37,831 nt of DNA from GWC2-40-17 sp035400705 (GTDB lineage: Bacteria > Patescibacteriota > Patescibacteriia > Magasanikbacterales > UBA10003), in assembly GCA_035400705.1 (NCBI GenBank), contig DAOMZV010000005.1, positions 1 to 37,831 on the forward strand, read 5' to 3'. A program made the position numbers and the translations under genes. This document shows positions 1 through 6,816 of the stretch, piece by piece; the first letter of the stretch is position 1, and every line of letters starts with the position of its first letter. Below the pieces are notes generated by a model. It was not told where the DNA came from. It did no database searches and saw only the letters and a list, made by a program, of their open reading frames with translations.

Positions 1-11
1 ACTGGATGTAG

Positions 12-1442
12 TTATAATCGAGAAATAGTTTGGTTTAACCTATCGGCCCCATTCCAATATAGTGAAGAAAAACGACGGCGGTTAGTAAAGTGTAAATAAT
101 ACTCAATCATGTCGGCGTTATCTAGCAAAATATAATCAATGTTTTCCGGCAAGGAAAAATCTTCAGTTGATAAATGTTTTTTACCTAAAAAAGTTAAACG
201 ATTAACTATCGCTGTTTGGCGGTTAGATAAATTAGGTAGCAAACGGTAGGGAGCAGAAACAGAGGCCTGAAGGGGAATTAAAGAAAGCATTTCTTGGTTA
301 GAAGACCAGCTTTCTAAATTTTTTAAGTAATTTTGGTGGTTGGTTAAAAAATTTAAGGGACCTAAATAACTACTAACAAAAAATTGAGCTCCAATTAAGG
401 TTATCAAAATTAGCCAAACATTTTTTCCTTTCTTAAAATTATACTGAGAGAAAAAAAGAATTAAAGATAAAAAAAGTGAAACGAGAAAAAAAGTTTGATA
501 ATGAGTGGCCAAAGTAACAGAGGTGGCCTCAGCATCTAAAAGAGCAATTTGTAAAAAAGTTGGCAGGGCCAAAAAAAGATACTTGGGTTTTAGTAGGGGC
601 AAAAATAAGAAAGGTAAAAAAAGTCCAATCAGTAAAAAAATAATTTTAGAGCTAAAAATTTTAATTAACCAATTAAGAGGAGAAAAAATATTGCCGTATA
701 GTAATAAATATTTATAATTATCGCCTGGACTAAAGTGCCGGATTATTAATAATGCCAAGACAAACCAGATTGCGGAAACCAACATAGGATAAAGCCACCA
801 TTTTTTGTTAGTCCAAAGATGGCGGCGATTTTCCCAAGCGCTAATTAAGGCTAAGGCACCTAAGGTTAAACTAGCATCTTCTCGGCTAATCAAGGTTAAA
901 ATAAAAAACATCCAAAATAATTTGTAATTTTTTTGAAGATAAAAATAAAAGGTCCAGAGAAAAAAGAAAATTAAAAAAGGCGCTAGATGAAATTCTTCCA
1001 AATTGATATTTTGCAGATAAGGATTGGTTAACCACAAGCCAGCTATTATTAGAGGAATCCATTTTTGTAAAAGAGGTGAAAGATGAGACGCGGAAGAAAA
1101 AAGTTTTTTAGCAATCAGATATAGTGGCCAAGCGCTTAGTCCTAATAGTAAGGTTTGAAAAAACAACAAAGTTAAGACGGAAGGGAAAAGACGGTAGAAG
1201 GGAACTAAGAAAATCAAGATTAATTCTAAATGGTCACCCAAATAGCAGTAACCACCATGAGTGGAAAACCACAACCAGTGGCCGTGAGCCGTGTTAAATA
1301 AAGTATTAGCAAAGATGGAAAGGTCTTCCAGGTTATATAAAAAATGTTGGTATTTATAATAAGAAAGGTAAAAAAAGACAACTACATAAATAATAATGCC
1401 AAAAACAAGATAAAAAGTTGGTTGTTTGTAAATTTTGTTCAT
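12..1442 (-). CDS. DUF2079 family multi-pass membrane protein
   Basis: A 476-residue hydrophobic protein with about ten predicted membrane spans. Near the N-terminus (about residues 38-55) it has the NLEDLSIFANTLFNTAHG block typical of DUF2079 proteins, which resemble GT-C glycosyltransferases; no enzyme activity is established for the family. Later hydrophobic segments alternate with short charged loops, and the C-terminal 100 residues are soluble. The ATG at 1440-1442 is chosen because a TAAAAT -10-like box (1449-1454) ends only 6 nt upstream. The message is therefore probably leaderless, with no Shine-Dalgarno sequence. The -35 region is weak. The gene is low in GC (27% in the 60 bases from 1321), in contrast to the next gene. 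The family is fairly sure; the substrate is unknown. Confidence 0.8.
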   Translation of the reverse strand: MNKIYKQPTFYLVFGIIIYVVVFFYLSYYKYQHFLYNLEDLSIFANTLFNTAHGHWLWFSTHGGYCYLGDHLELILIFLVPFYRLFPSVLTLLFFQTLLLGLSAWPLYLIAKKLFSSASHLSPLLQKWIPLIIAGLWLTNPYLQNINLEEFHLAPFLIFFFLWTFYFYLQKNYKLFWMFFILTLISREDASLTLGALALISAWENRRHLWTNKKWWLYPMLVSAIWFVLALLIIRHFSPGDNYKYLLLYGNIFSPLNWLIKIFSSKIIFLLIGLFLPFLFLPLLKPKYLFLALPTFLQIALLDAEATSVTLATHYQTFFLVSLFLSLILFFSQYNFKKGKNVWLILITLIGAQFFVSSYLGPLNFLTNHQNYLKNLESWSSNQEMLSLIPLQASVSAPYRLLPNLSNRQTAIVNRLTFLGKKHLSTEDFSLPENIDYILLDNADMIEYYLHFTNRRRFSSLYWNGADRLNQTISRL

Positions 1443-1472
1443 ATAGGCATTTTATCAGGAAAAAAGAAAAAT

Positions 1473-1534
1473 AAAAAAAGCCCCTTCGTGCTCGTTAGCT
1501 GGCGGTTAAACCAACTAAGAAAGCGCGAAGGGGC
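1473..1534 (-). terminator. Intrinsic terminator of the 2001-1543 gene
   Basis: A 9-bp perfect stem (GCCCCTTCG at 1480-1488 with CGAAGGGGC at 1526-1534) encloses a second imperfect stem. Read on the minus strand it is followed by seven T (1473-1479). It lies 8 nt after the minus-strand stop codon. Confidence 0.85.
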
Positions 1535-1542
1535 AAAGTTGC

Positions 1543-2001
1543 TCAGTTGCTGAGCTTCGTTACCAGGATGATCGGCAGGGCGATGGCCACTGCCTCAACC
1601 AGGCAGATCGTGAAGAATACTCCCCGGTCCTGGGAATATTCTTTGGCGAATTCTGACAGGATGATGGTCCCGCCAATCATGAATCCGCCCAACACTATAA
1701 ACAGTATGGCTGCGGCGAAGGGCAATCGGATCTGGTAGTTGACCACCATGGCCGAAAAAACAAGGGCGAAAAAAATCATCAGCCCGATCCCTACCACGTC
1801 CACCGGCTTAAATTTTTTGATGTTCAGGCCAACCGGGACAACCGTCCCGATGGCGAAGAATCCGCCGAAAAATATCGACTGGTTCACCGTCATCCCCAGA
1901 ACCATCCTGGAGATGAAAAAGACCCCCACCGCGAGAATCGCGGCTACAGCCGCGGCCACAGAATTCGCAACCACATGGACTGCCTCTTCGTTCTTGTACA
2001 T
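1543..2001 (-). CDS. Small GC-rich polytopic membrane protein, unknown function
   Basis: 152 residues, almost entirely hydrophobic, with four or five predicted membrane spans (about residues 11-33, 39-58, 68-88, 95-116, 128-148) and a short charged loop (SEFAKEYSQDRG) before the last. I do not recognise the family. The ATG is preceded by AAAGGA 7-8 nt upstream, a good Shine-Dalgarno sequence. The gene stands alone, with a near-consensus promoter, a 142-nt structured leader and a strong terminator. It is much richer in GC than its neighbours (35 of 60 bases in 1561-1620 against 16 of 60 in 1321-1380). Its leader design is shared with the gene at 14924. An open frame on the opposite strand is a shadow produced by the GC-rich codons. 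Confidence 0.75.
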   Translation of the reverse strand: MYKNEEAVHVVANSVAAAVAAILAVGVFFISRMVLGMTVNQSIFFGGFFAIGTVVPVGLNIKKFKPVDVVGIGLMIFFALVFSAMVVNYQIRLPFAAAILFIVLGGFMIGGTIILSEFAKEYSQDRGVFFTICLVEAVAIALPIILVTKLSN

Positions 2002-2021
2002 CTTCTTTTCCTTTCAAAAAT

Positions 2022-2037
2022 GCCGCGAAATTGCGGC
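2022..2037 (-). promoter_or_regulatory. Leader hairpin II before the 2001 start
   Basis: A small hairpin on the minus-strand transcript: GCCGC, six-nt loop, GCGGC. It ends 20 nt before the ATG, just upstream of the Shine-Dalgarno sequence. A similar hairpin occupies the same place before the 14924 gene. Confidence 0.55.
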
Positions 2038-2055
2038 TATGATAGCACCAATCAG

Positions 2056-2106
2056 GATTTCTCCCTATTTCTACCCTTATATTTAAGGCAGAAATAGGGA
2101 GAAATC
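2056..2106 (-). promoter_or_regulatory. Leader hairpin I (17-bp stem, 17-nt loop)
   Basis: A perfect 17-bp inverted repeat: arms 2056-2072 and 2090-2106, with the minus-strand 5' arm reading GATTTCTCCCTATTTCT. The 17-nt loop can itself fold (CCTT...AAGG). The hairpin begins about 37 nt into the predicted transcript and ends 54 nt before the start codon. It is not followed by a T-run, so it is not a terminator. A homologous hairpin with compensatory changes precedes the gene at 14924. Confidence 0.75.
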
Positions 2107-2126
2107 TTTAAGCTCATTTAAGTTTA

Positions 2127-2178
2127 AAAGAACTTCATCTTAACAAGATAGTATAGCACATTTTAGGATTTTTGTCAA
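2127..2178 (-). promoter_or_regulatory. Promoter and boxA-like site of the 2001-1543 gene
   Basis: Minus strand: TTGACA (2173-2178), 17-nt spacer, TATACT (2150-2155) with an extended -10 TGC. The predicted start is near 2143. GTTCTTTTAAAC begins at 2133, 17 nt after the -10 box, and resembles the boxA antitermination element. Confidence 0.85.
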
Positions 2179-2194
2179 GGTCAACTAAAAGACT

Positions 2195-2218
2195 AAAACA
2201 CCCCTGAAGGGGTGTTTT
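2195..2218. terminator. Bidirectional terminator after tRNA-Leu(CAG)
   Basis: AAAACACCCC (2195-2204), loop TGAA, GGGGTGTTTT (2209-2218), flanked by A and T runs on both sides. It ends the minus-strand secG / peptide-binding protein / tRNA unit. It also separates that unit from the promoter of the next gene. Confidence 0.85.
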
Positions 2219-2237
2219 TAATCAGTTATCTTCACAA

Positions 2238-2320
2238 TGCCGCGGGAGGGACTTGAACCCTCATGACCTTGCGATCGCTAGCACCTGAAGCTAGTGCGTC
2301 TGCCATTTCGCCACCGCGGC
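2238..2320 (-). tRNA. tRNA-Leu (anticodon CAG)
   Basis: A class II tRNA. The acceptor stem GCCGCGG/CCGCGGC is intact, the D-arm is of Leu type (TGGCGAAATGGCAGACGC), the anticodon stem is CTAGC/GCTAG with loop TTCAGGT, there is a long variable arm, and the T-loop is TTCAAGT. The 3' CCA is not encoded (the discriminator A is followed by TTG), so the CCA-adding enzyme at 13171-14724 is needed. The tRNA starts only 5 nt after the stop of the peptide-binding protein and is probably processed from the same transcript. Confidence 0.95.
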
Positions 2321-2325
2321 GACCA

Positions 2326-4332
2326 TTACCATCGCCACTTATTTTTCGTTCGCAAAAACCAATCAGTCACTCCATTAAATCTGTCGGCCGGTTCATTAAT
2401 TCGATATTGGTTGTAACCTTGTAAACTGCTCTCCTGAGGATAAAGATAACTGGAAGAATAAAGAAAAATGGCTGGAGTTTCTTGAGCAACTAATTTTTGG
2501 AAATTATAATAAGCTTTTTGTCTGGCTGCTAGATCATTAGTTTCTCGGCCTTTTTCCAAATTGTCATCAGCTTGGCGATTAACAAAACCAGATAAATTTA
2601 ATCCTGGATAAGAAGTTTGAGAAGAATGCCAAAAAGCGTAAGGGTCGGTATCGGCACCAGAATAAACACCATAGAGCAAAGCTTCGTAGCGTCGATTTTT
2701 AATTGCATCTTTAATTTTTTCATTATCTAAGATTTCAATTTCTACTTGAACTCCTAAATCCTGCCAATTTTCTTTAATCAAATTGGCGCTTTGGACAAAT
2801 TCTGGTTGGTCAACTGTGGTTAATTTAATAGTTAAACCATAATTGTTTTTTTGGCGGTAAGTATCTTGCAGGGAATCTATTTTTTCTAATTCCTCGGTGA
2901 TTTTAGCCAAATATTCTTCGCCTTCTTTGGTTTGTTGAGCTTCCTCATCTGTGGTTAATTTTTTAGCCACGCCACCATTAGCCGCAGTTTGTTTAGCTTT
3001 GCGCTCATCTAACCAAGCTTGGTAGAGTTCTTTTTTCCTCTTTTCAATAAATTCTTGACGGGTAATTTTTTTCCATCCATCATCATCTAGTTTTTTATTG
3101 GCCAAGTCTTGATTATAAGTAATTTTAAAATCTTGAGTAAAACCAACTTGATTTGGTAAAAGGGGGCCGTGAATTACCAGACCTTCGTTTTTTAAACTTA
3201 TTGAAATTAATTCGTTTTTATCCACTCCCGTTTCCAAAGATTCTCTTAAGATTTGACTGCGTAAGAGTAAGTTGGTTTTTTGATTAAAAAAAATGGCGGT
3301 GTAATAAGGAAGACGCAAGGAATGAATATTTAGACTTTTTCGGCTCAGTTTCTCTTTTTCATCTTTATCTAAAAAACTTAAACCATTAATTTGATGATTT
3401 TTAAAAGCCTCCAAAGCGCTTGCTTGATCATTAAAAAATTTTAAAGTAAAGATTTTAAGATAAGGCTTGTGATTGTGGTAAAAGGGGTTGGGCTTGAGAG
3501 TGTAAGATTTAATATTGCCCTTAGAATCTTTGGCAAAAGAGTCAAACATAAAAGGTCCCGCGCCAACAGGTTTTAGATTGAGAGAGCTAAGGCGTAGATT
3601 TTTTTGAGGAATTTCTTGCCAAATATGTTCGGGGATAATACCGGTAGTTAATAAATTAGCAAAAGGCGCAAAAGATTGAGGTATTTCTAGAGTAAAAATT
3701 GTGTCATCAACTTTATTAAAAATAACACCTTGCCAACTGACCCATAAAGGGGATTGGGTTTCGGTATTTTGGATAGAATTGATGGTGAAGGCAACATCTT
3801 CTATTGTAAGTGGTTCGTTGTCTTGCCACTTTAGATTTGGTTTTAATTTAATGGTATAAATTTTTTCTGTTTTATCCAAGCTATAACTTTCAGCTAAATC
3901 AGGTACCAGATTCATGGCGTTATCATATTTAAATAAGCCGGCATAAATTAAACGGCTTAAATCAGCGTCAGCTTGATTAAGAGAACTAAAAAGAGGGTTG
4001 ATGGCGTTGGGATAGCCAACAATGCCTTCGACGTACTCTCCACCAGTGGCTGGTTCAATAATTCTGTGTTTTAAATATGTTTCTATCACCATTACTCCTA
4101 AGGAACAGATAATTAGAATCACCAACAAACCGATCGTTTTCTTTTCTTGGGGGACAAGGAATTTATTTAAATAACGCAATTGCTTAGGAGAGGGAAGCTT
4201 TTTTTTATTACCTAAACCTAAAACCAGCCTTTGGTCCAATTTTTTTTGGGAAAGGCTGTTGTTTTTTTGCCAAGTTCTGATCTCTCCGTATTTCTTTTTA
4301 ATCCAATTTTTTAAGCGAGAAATAAAAGTCAC
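2326..4332 (-). CDS. Membrane-anchored peptide ABC transporter substrate-binding protein (SBP family 5)
   Basis: 668 residues. A basic cytoplasmic N-terminus of about 65 residues is followed by one membrane span (about 68-87) and then an OppA/DppA-type periplasmic-binding fold. Recognisable blocks include GYPNAINPLFSS, LVPDLAESYSLD and LKWQDNEPLTIEDVAFTINS. The long basic N-terminal tail is unusual for this family, which normally has a simple lipoprotein signal. About residues 425-487 form a highly charged, probably coiled-coil insertion. No permease or ATPase gene lies nearby, so its partner is unknown; it may bind peptides or another ligand. It follows secG by 35 nt on the same strand and is probably cotranscribed with it and with tRNA-Leu(CAG). 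Family assignment is firm; ligand unknown. Confidence 0.88.
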   Translation of the reverse strand: MTFISRLKNWIKKKYGEIRTWQKNNSLSQKKLDQRLVLGLGNKKKLPSPKQLRYLNKFLVPQEKKTIGLLVILIICSLGVMVIETYLKHRIIEPATGGEYVEGIVGYPNAINPLFSSLNQADADLSRLIYAGLFKYDNAMNLVPDLAESYSLDKTEKIYTIKLKPNLKWQDNEPLTIEDVAFTINSIQNTETQSPLWVSWQGVIFNKVDDTIFTLEIPQSFAPFANLLTTGIIPEHIWQEIPQKNLRLSSLNLKPVGAGPFMFDSFAKDSKGNIKSYTLKPNPFYHNHKPYLKIFTLKFFNDQASALEAFKNHQINGLSFLDKDEKEKLSRKSLNIHSLRLPYYTAIFFNQKTNLLLRSQILRESLETGVDKNELISISLKNEGLVIHGPLLPNQVGFTQDFKITYNQDLANKKLDDDGWKKITRQEFIEKRKKELYQAWLDERKAKQTAANGGVAKKLTTDEEAQQTKEGEEYLAKITEELEKIDSLQDTYRQKNNYGLTIKLTTVDQPEFVQSANLIKENWQDLGVQVEIEILDNEKIKDAIKNRRYEALLYGVYSGADTDPYAFWHSSQTSYPGLNLSGFVNRQADDNLEKGRETNDLAARQKAYYNFQKLVAQETPAIFLYSSSYLYPQESSLQGYNQYRINEPADRFNGVTDWFLRTKNKWRW

Positions 4333-4367
4333 ATGGATAAAATAAAACGCCCGTGGGAGTTTAATTA

Positions 4368-4586
4368 TTATTTGGAGAAATAAACGTTGGCTACGGCTAC
4401 AGCAAAAAAGAGAATGGCTAAAACAATAGTAGAGTAGAAAAGTATTTTTTCAAAACCACGTTTGGTTCTAAAGATGTTTCCTTCTCCTCCAAAAACACCA
4501 GATAAACCAGTTCCTTTGGCTTGAAGTAAAATGGCGGTTACTAACAAAACCGCTAAAACAATTTGGGCAATATTTAAGTATAACAT
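4368..4586 (-). CDS. secG: SecG, protein translocase subunit
   Basis: 72 residues with the SecG plan: a first membrane span (about residues 3-21), a Gly-rich cytoplasmic loop (LLQAKGTGLSGVFGGEG), and a second span (about 48-68). SecG is the small accessory subunit of the SecYEG channel. The frame is open further upstream to a TTG at 4607, but that codon lies before the -10 box (TATACT, 4598-4603). The start must therefore be the ATG at 4584-4586, about 5 nt after the predicted transcription start, giving an essentially leaderless message without a Shine-Dalgarno sequence. It heads the operon with the substrate-binding protein and tRNA-Leu. Confidence 0.9.
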   Translation of the reverse strand: MLYLNIAQIVLAVLLVTAILLQAKGTGLSGVFGGEGNIFRTKRGFEKILFYSTIVLAILFFAVAVANVYFSK

Positions 4587-4597
4587 AGTTAATTTAA

Positions 4598-4626
4598 AGT
4601 ATAACAAGGAGGGGGTTTTTTGTCAA
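4598..4626 (-). promoter_or_regulatory. secG promoter
   Basis: Minus strand: TTGACA (4621-4626), 17-nt spacer, TATACT (4598-4603). It rules out the upstream TTG as the secG start. It is divergent from the promoter just to the right. Confidence 0.85.
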
Positions 4627-4636
4627 TTGGCAGGCA

Positions 4637-4665
4637 TTGCTTGACAGGTTTAAAAAGTGTATAAT
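4637..4665 (+). promoter_or_regulatory. Promoter of the DsbA-like / pilin-like unit
   Basis: A perfect TATAAT (4660-4665) with TTGCTT (4637-4642) 17 nt upstream. A consensus TTGACA at 4641-4646 is only 13 nt from the -10 box and is probably not the one used. The leader is about 48 nt. Confidence 0.65.
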
Positions 4666-4719
4666 AACTGAAAGACGCAGAGCCTTTTAAAAGCGTATTG
4701 TTCTACCATATTTAAAAGT

Positions 4720-5409
4720 ATGAGTAAAAAACTTTTTTGTCTATTAGTCCCTTTAATAATATTTTTAGGTTTACTTTATTTTGGATGGCTAGTTTGGGGT
4801 TATTATAAACAAATTAAAAGTGGCGATTTAATTGTGGCAGAGAATGGGCAATTTACTCTGTTGGTTAATAGACCAACAGAAAGTGCCAAAAAATTTGATC
4901 AAACTTTAATCAAAGGAGAAGATAGTCAGCAAATTGGCAATCCAGCGGCAAAAATTCAAATTGTAGAATTTATTGATTTTACCTGTTCATTTTCTAAACA
5001 GGCTTTTTTAGTTATGAGAGAACTGGTGGCCAAATACCCAGAAAGGGTTGGTTTGACTATTAGACATTTTCCTTTACAAGACGATAGTCATCAGGGTGGT
5101 TTAGAGGCGGCTATAGCTTCTGTTTGCGCCGCTGAACAAGGTAAATTTTGGGCCTATCATGATAGGTTGTTTCAAAACCAAAAAAAATTCACTCAGGTTG
5201 ATTTGCAGTCTTATGCTGGACAAATTGGTTTAAATGTGCCATCATTTATTAAATGCTTAGGTAGTGAAGAGGTCAGAAAAAAAGTAGAAAATGATTGGGC
5301 TGATGGTTATTCTTTAGGCGTTGTCGGAACTCCCACTTTTTTTGTTAATAATCAAAAGATTGAAGGGTCTGTACCGCTTAGTGCTTGGGAACAAGCTATC
5401 AATAAATAA
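4720..5409 (+). CDS. DsbA-family thioredoxin-like protein with a CxxS site
   Basis: 229 residues: an N-terminal membrane anchor (about residues 5-27), then a DsbA/thioredoxin_4 domain outside the membrane. The active-site block reads EFIDFTCSFSKQAF, so the usual CxxC is C89-S-F-S92: the resolving cysteine is a serine. The cis-proline loop (GTPTFF, Pro205) and the family block CAAEQGKFWAYHDRLF are kept. Cys136 and Cys179 are also present. A single active-site thiol argues against ordinary disulfide oxidation and for isomerase or mixed-disulfide chemistry, or use of another cysteine. It is 20 nt upstream of a cysteine-rich pilin-like protein on the same strand, a plausible substrate. No Shine-Dalgarno sequence. 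Confidence 0.85.
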   Translation: MSKKLFCLLVPLIIFLGLLYFGWLVWGYYKQIKSGDLIVAENGQFTLLVNRPTESAKKFDQTLIKGEDSQQIGNPAAKIQIVEFIDFTCSFSKQAFLVMRELVAKYPERVGLTIRHFPLQDDSHQGGLEAAIASVCAAEQGKFWAYHDRLFQNQKKFTQVDLQSYAGQIGLNVPSFIKCLGSEEVRKKVENDWADGYSLGVVGTPTFFVNNQKIEGSVPLSAWEQAINK

Positions 5410-5429
5410 TAAAATTTAATTTTAAAAAC

Positions 5430-6788
5430 ATGTTTAAAAAACTATTTAGTATTCTAAGCCTTAGTTTTTTATCGTTTTTGTTTTTTGTTCCCCCAATTTC
5501 GGCAGCAAAACAAACACCCGCCACTAATCCCGTGTGTTGGACTAAAGAAGATTGTCAAGCAATTTTTCAAAAAAATGGTTGGTCCTGGAGTGAAAAAAAT
5601 TTTTTTCAAGGTGGGCATGATGATATTTGTGGTTCTAAGTTTGGTTTTTGTATTCCTGTTGGCCAGACTGATACAGAAATCAGTATTGGTGGCAAAACCC
5701 AATTTAAGGATTTAGGCGACTATTTTAAAACTATTTACATTTGGGCTTTAAGTATTGGGGGGGTTGTCGCTTTAGCCTTGGTCATTGTGGGTGGTTTTAT
5801 GTATATGACTTCGGCCGGTTCTCCAGACAGAGTAAAGAATGCCAAACAAAGAATTTCTCATGCTCTATTGGGCTTATTTTTTTTATTAATTTCTTATACT
5901 TTGTTATACACAATCAATCCGGACTTAGTAAGATTGCAGTTGCCGAAGACTTATATGATCAGACAGGTTTCCTTGGGGACAAATTTATGTAAAGATTTAC
6001 CAGAGTCAACTAAAGTCGCTCCAGTTTCCGGGAGGTCTAGTTCTGTAGAAGTTCCTAAAGCTGGTTTTAACATACCCGTTAATCAACAATTTGCAAATAG
6101 AAATGAATTAGATAAAAAAATTAACGCTTCCCAAGCCGTTAGCTGTGGTTTTAAGTTTTTTTGGCCTGATAGTAATGATCAATTTTGTTGGGGTCATTTG
6201 TGTTCTAATGTAACAGCGTCAGGGAAAAGCGGCGCGCCCCGAACGTGTGTCAATTCTGGCACCCCTGATTCTCCTAAATATGAATGTGTCGAGGGTGTTT
6301 TGTCGGGAACAATTACAGCAGAGGGGATAGACTATCCATTTATAGATGATGAAATTAGATTGATTGCATTTTGTACAGATGACATTTTTAAAAGAACTCT
6401 TGTTTATGGTGAAACTACCGCGGAAAATGAAATTGAGGGAAAAAGTCAAACATATCTTTTTAACCTAGCTAGCATGATAGGAGGAAAAAATCCTCCCTGC
6501 CCGCCAGAAAAACAAAAATTTTATTTGCTGGTTGAAGTTAATGAAAAAGGAGGTATTGATGATTGGCAACCTGTTGGGATAGAAAATGGTAAATGCAATG
6601 TTAATTTGTGGAAAAAAGCTGGGCTTCAACCACAAGTGTTTAATAGTCTTTCGCAAAAAACAATCATAGAAAAATATAGTGTTATGGAATCTAATTTTAT
6701 TACTCGAAATGATTTAACGATGGGTTTAGTTTGCAATATAAATTTAAAATTAGTAGATTTCCCTCCTTTGACGGGAATATGGAATTGA
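5430..6788 (+). CDS. Type IV secretion pilin-like protein with large cysteine-rich extension
   Basis: 452 residues. A signal peptide (about 1-26, ending SAA) is followed by a short cysteine-containing region (C36, C42, C67, C74). Then come two membrane spans (about 103-127 and 143-163) joined by a loop with MYMTSAGSPDRVKNAKQ, the hallmark of the VirB2/TrbC-like pilins common in Patescibacteria. Such proteins are usually little more than this two-span core. Here about 285 more residues with several cysteines follow, and I recognise no domain in them. It may be a surface or pilus-associated protein rather than a simple pilin subunit. It lies between the DsbA-like gene and uvrA on one strand. 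TGA is the stop. Confidence 0.75.
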   Translation: MFKKLFSILSLSFLSFLFFVPPISAAKQTPATNPVCWTKEDCQAIFQKNGWSWSEKNFFQGGHDDICGSKFGFCIPVGQTDTEISIGGKTQFKDLGDYFKTIYIWALSIGGVVALALVIVGGFMYMTSAGSPDRVKNAKQRISHALLGLFFLLISYTLLYTINPDLVRLQLPKTYMIRQVSLGTNLCKDLPESTKVAPVSGRSSSVEVPKAGFNIPVNQQFANRNELDKKINASQAVSCGFKFFWPDSNDQFCWGHLCSNVTASGKSGAPRTCVNSGTPDSPKYECVEGVLSGTITAEGIDYPFIDDEIRLIAFCTDDIFKRTLVYGETTAENEIEGKSQTYLFNLASMIGGKNPPCPPEKQKFYLLVEVNEKGGIDDWQPVGIENGKCNVNLWKKAGLQPQVFNSLSQKTIIEKYSVMESNFITRNDLTMGLVCNINLKLVDFPPLTGIWN

Positions 6789-6816
6789 AATTTGAAGATT
6801 CTTCAACTGTAAAAAT

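Noticed and set aside
1739..2086. A 115-codon plus-strand open frame opposite the GC-rich membrane protein gene
   Set aside because: It is antisense to a gene with promoter, Shine-Dalgarno sequence and terminator; its product is low-complexity Thr/Ala/Pro and it runs into the regulatory hairpins. It is a shadow of GC-rich codons.
4587..4607. Longer secG starting at TTG 4607
   Set aside because: The TTG lies upstream of the -10 box of the only good promoter, so it would not be in the transcript.
4641..4646. TTGACA as the -35 box of the 4720 gene
   Set aside because: It is only 13 nt from the clear TATAAT, too close for a sigma-70-type promoter; TTGCTT at 4637 has 17-nt spacing.
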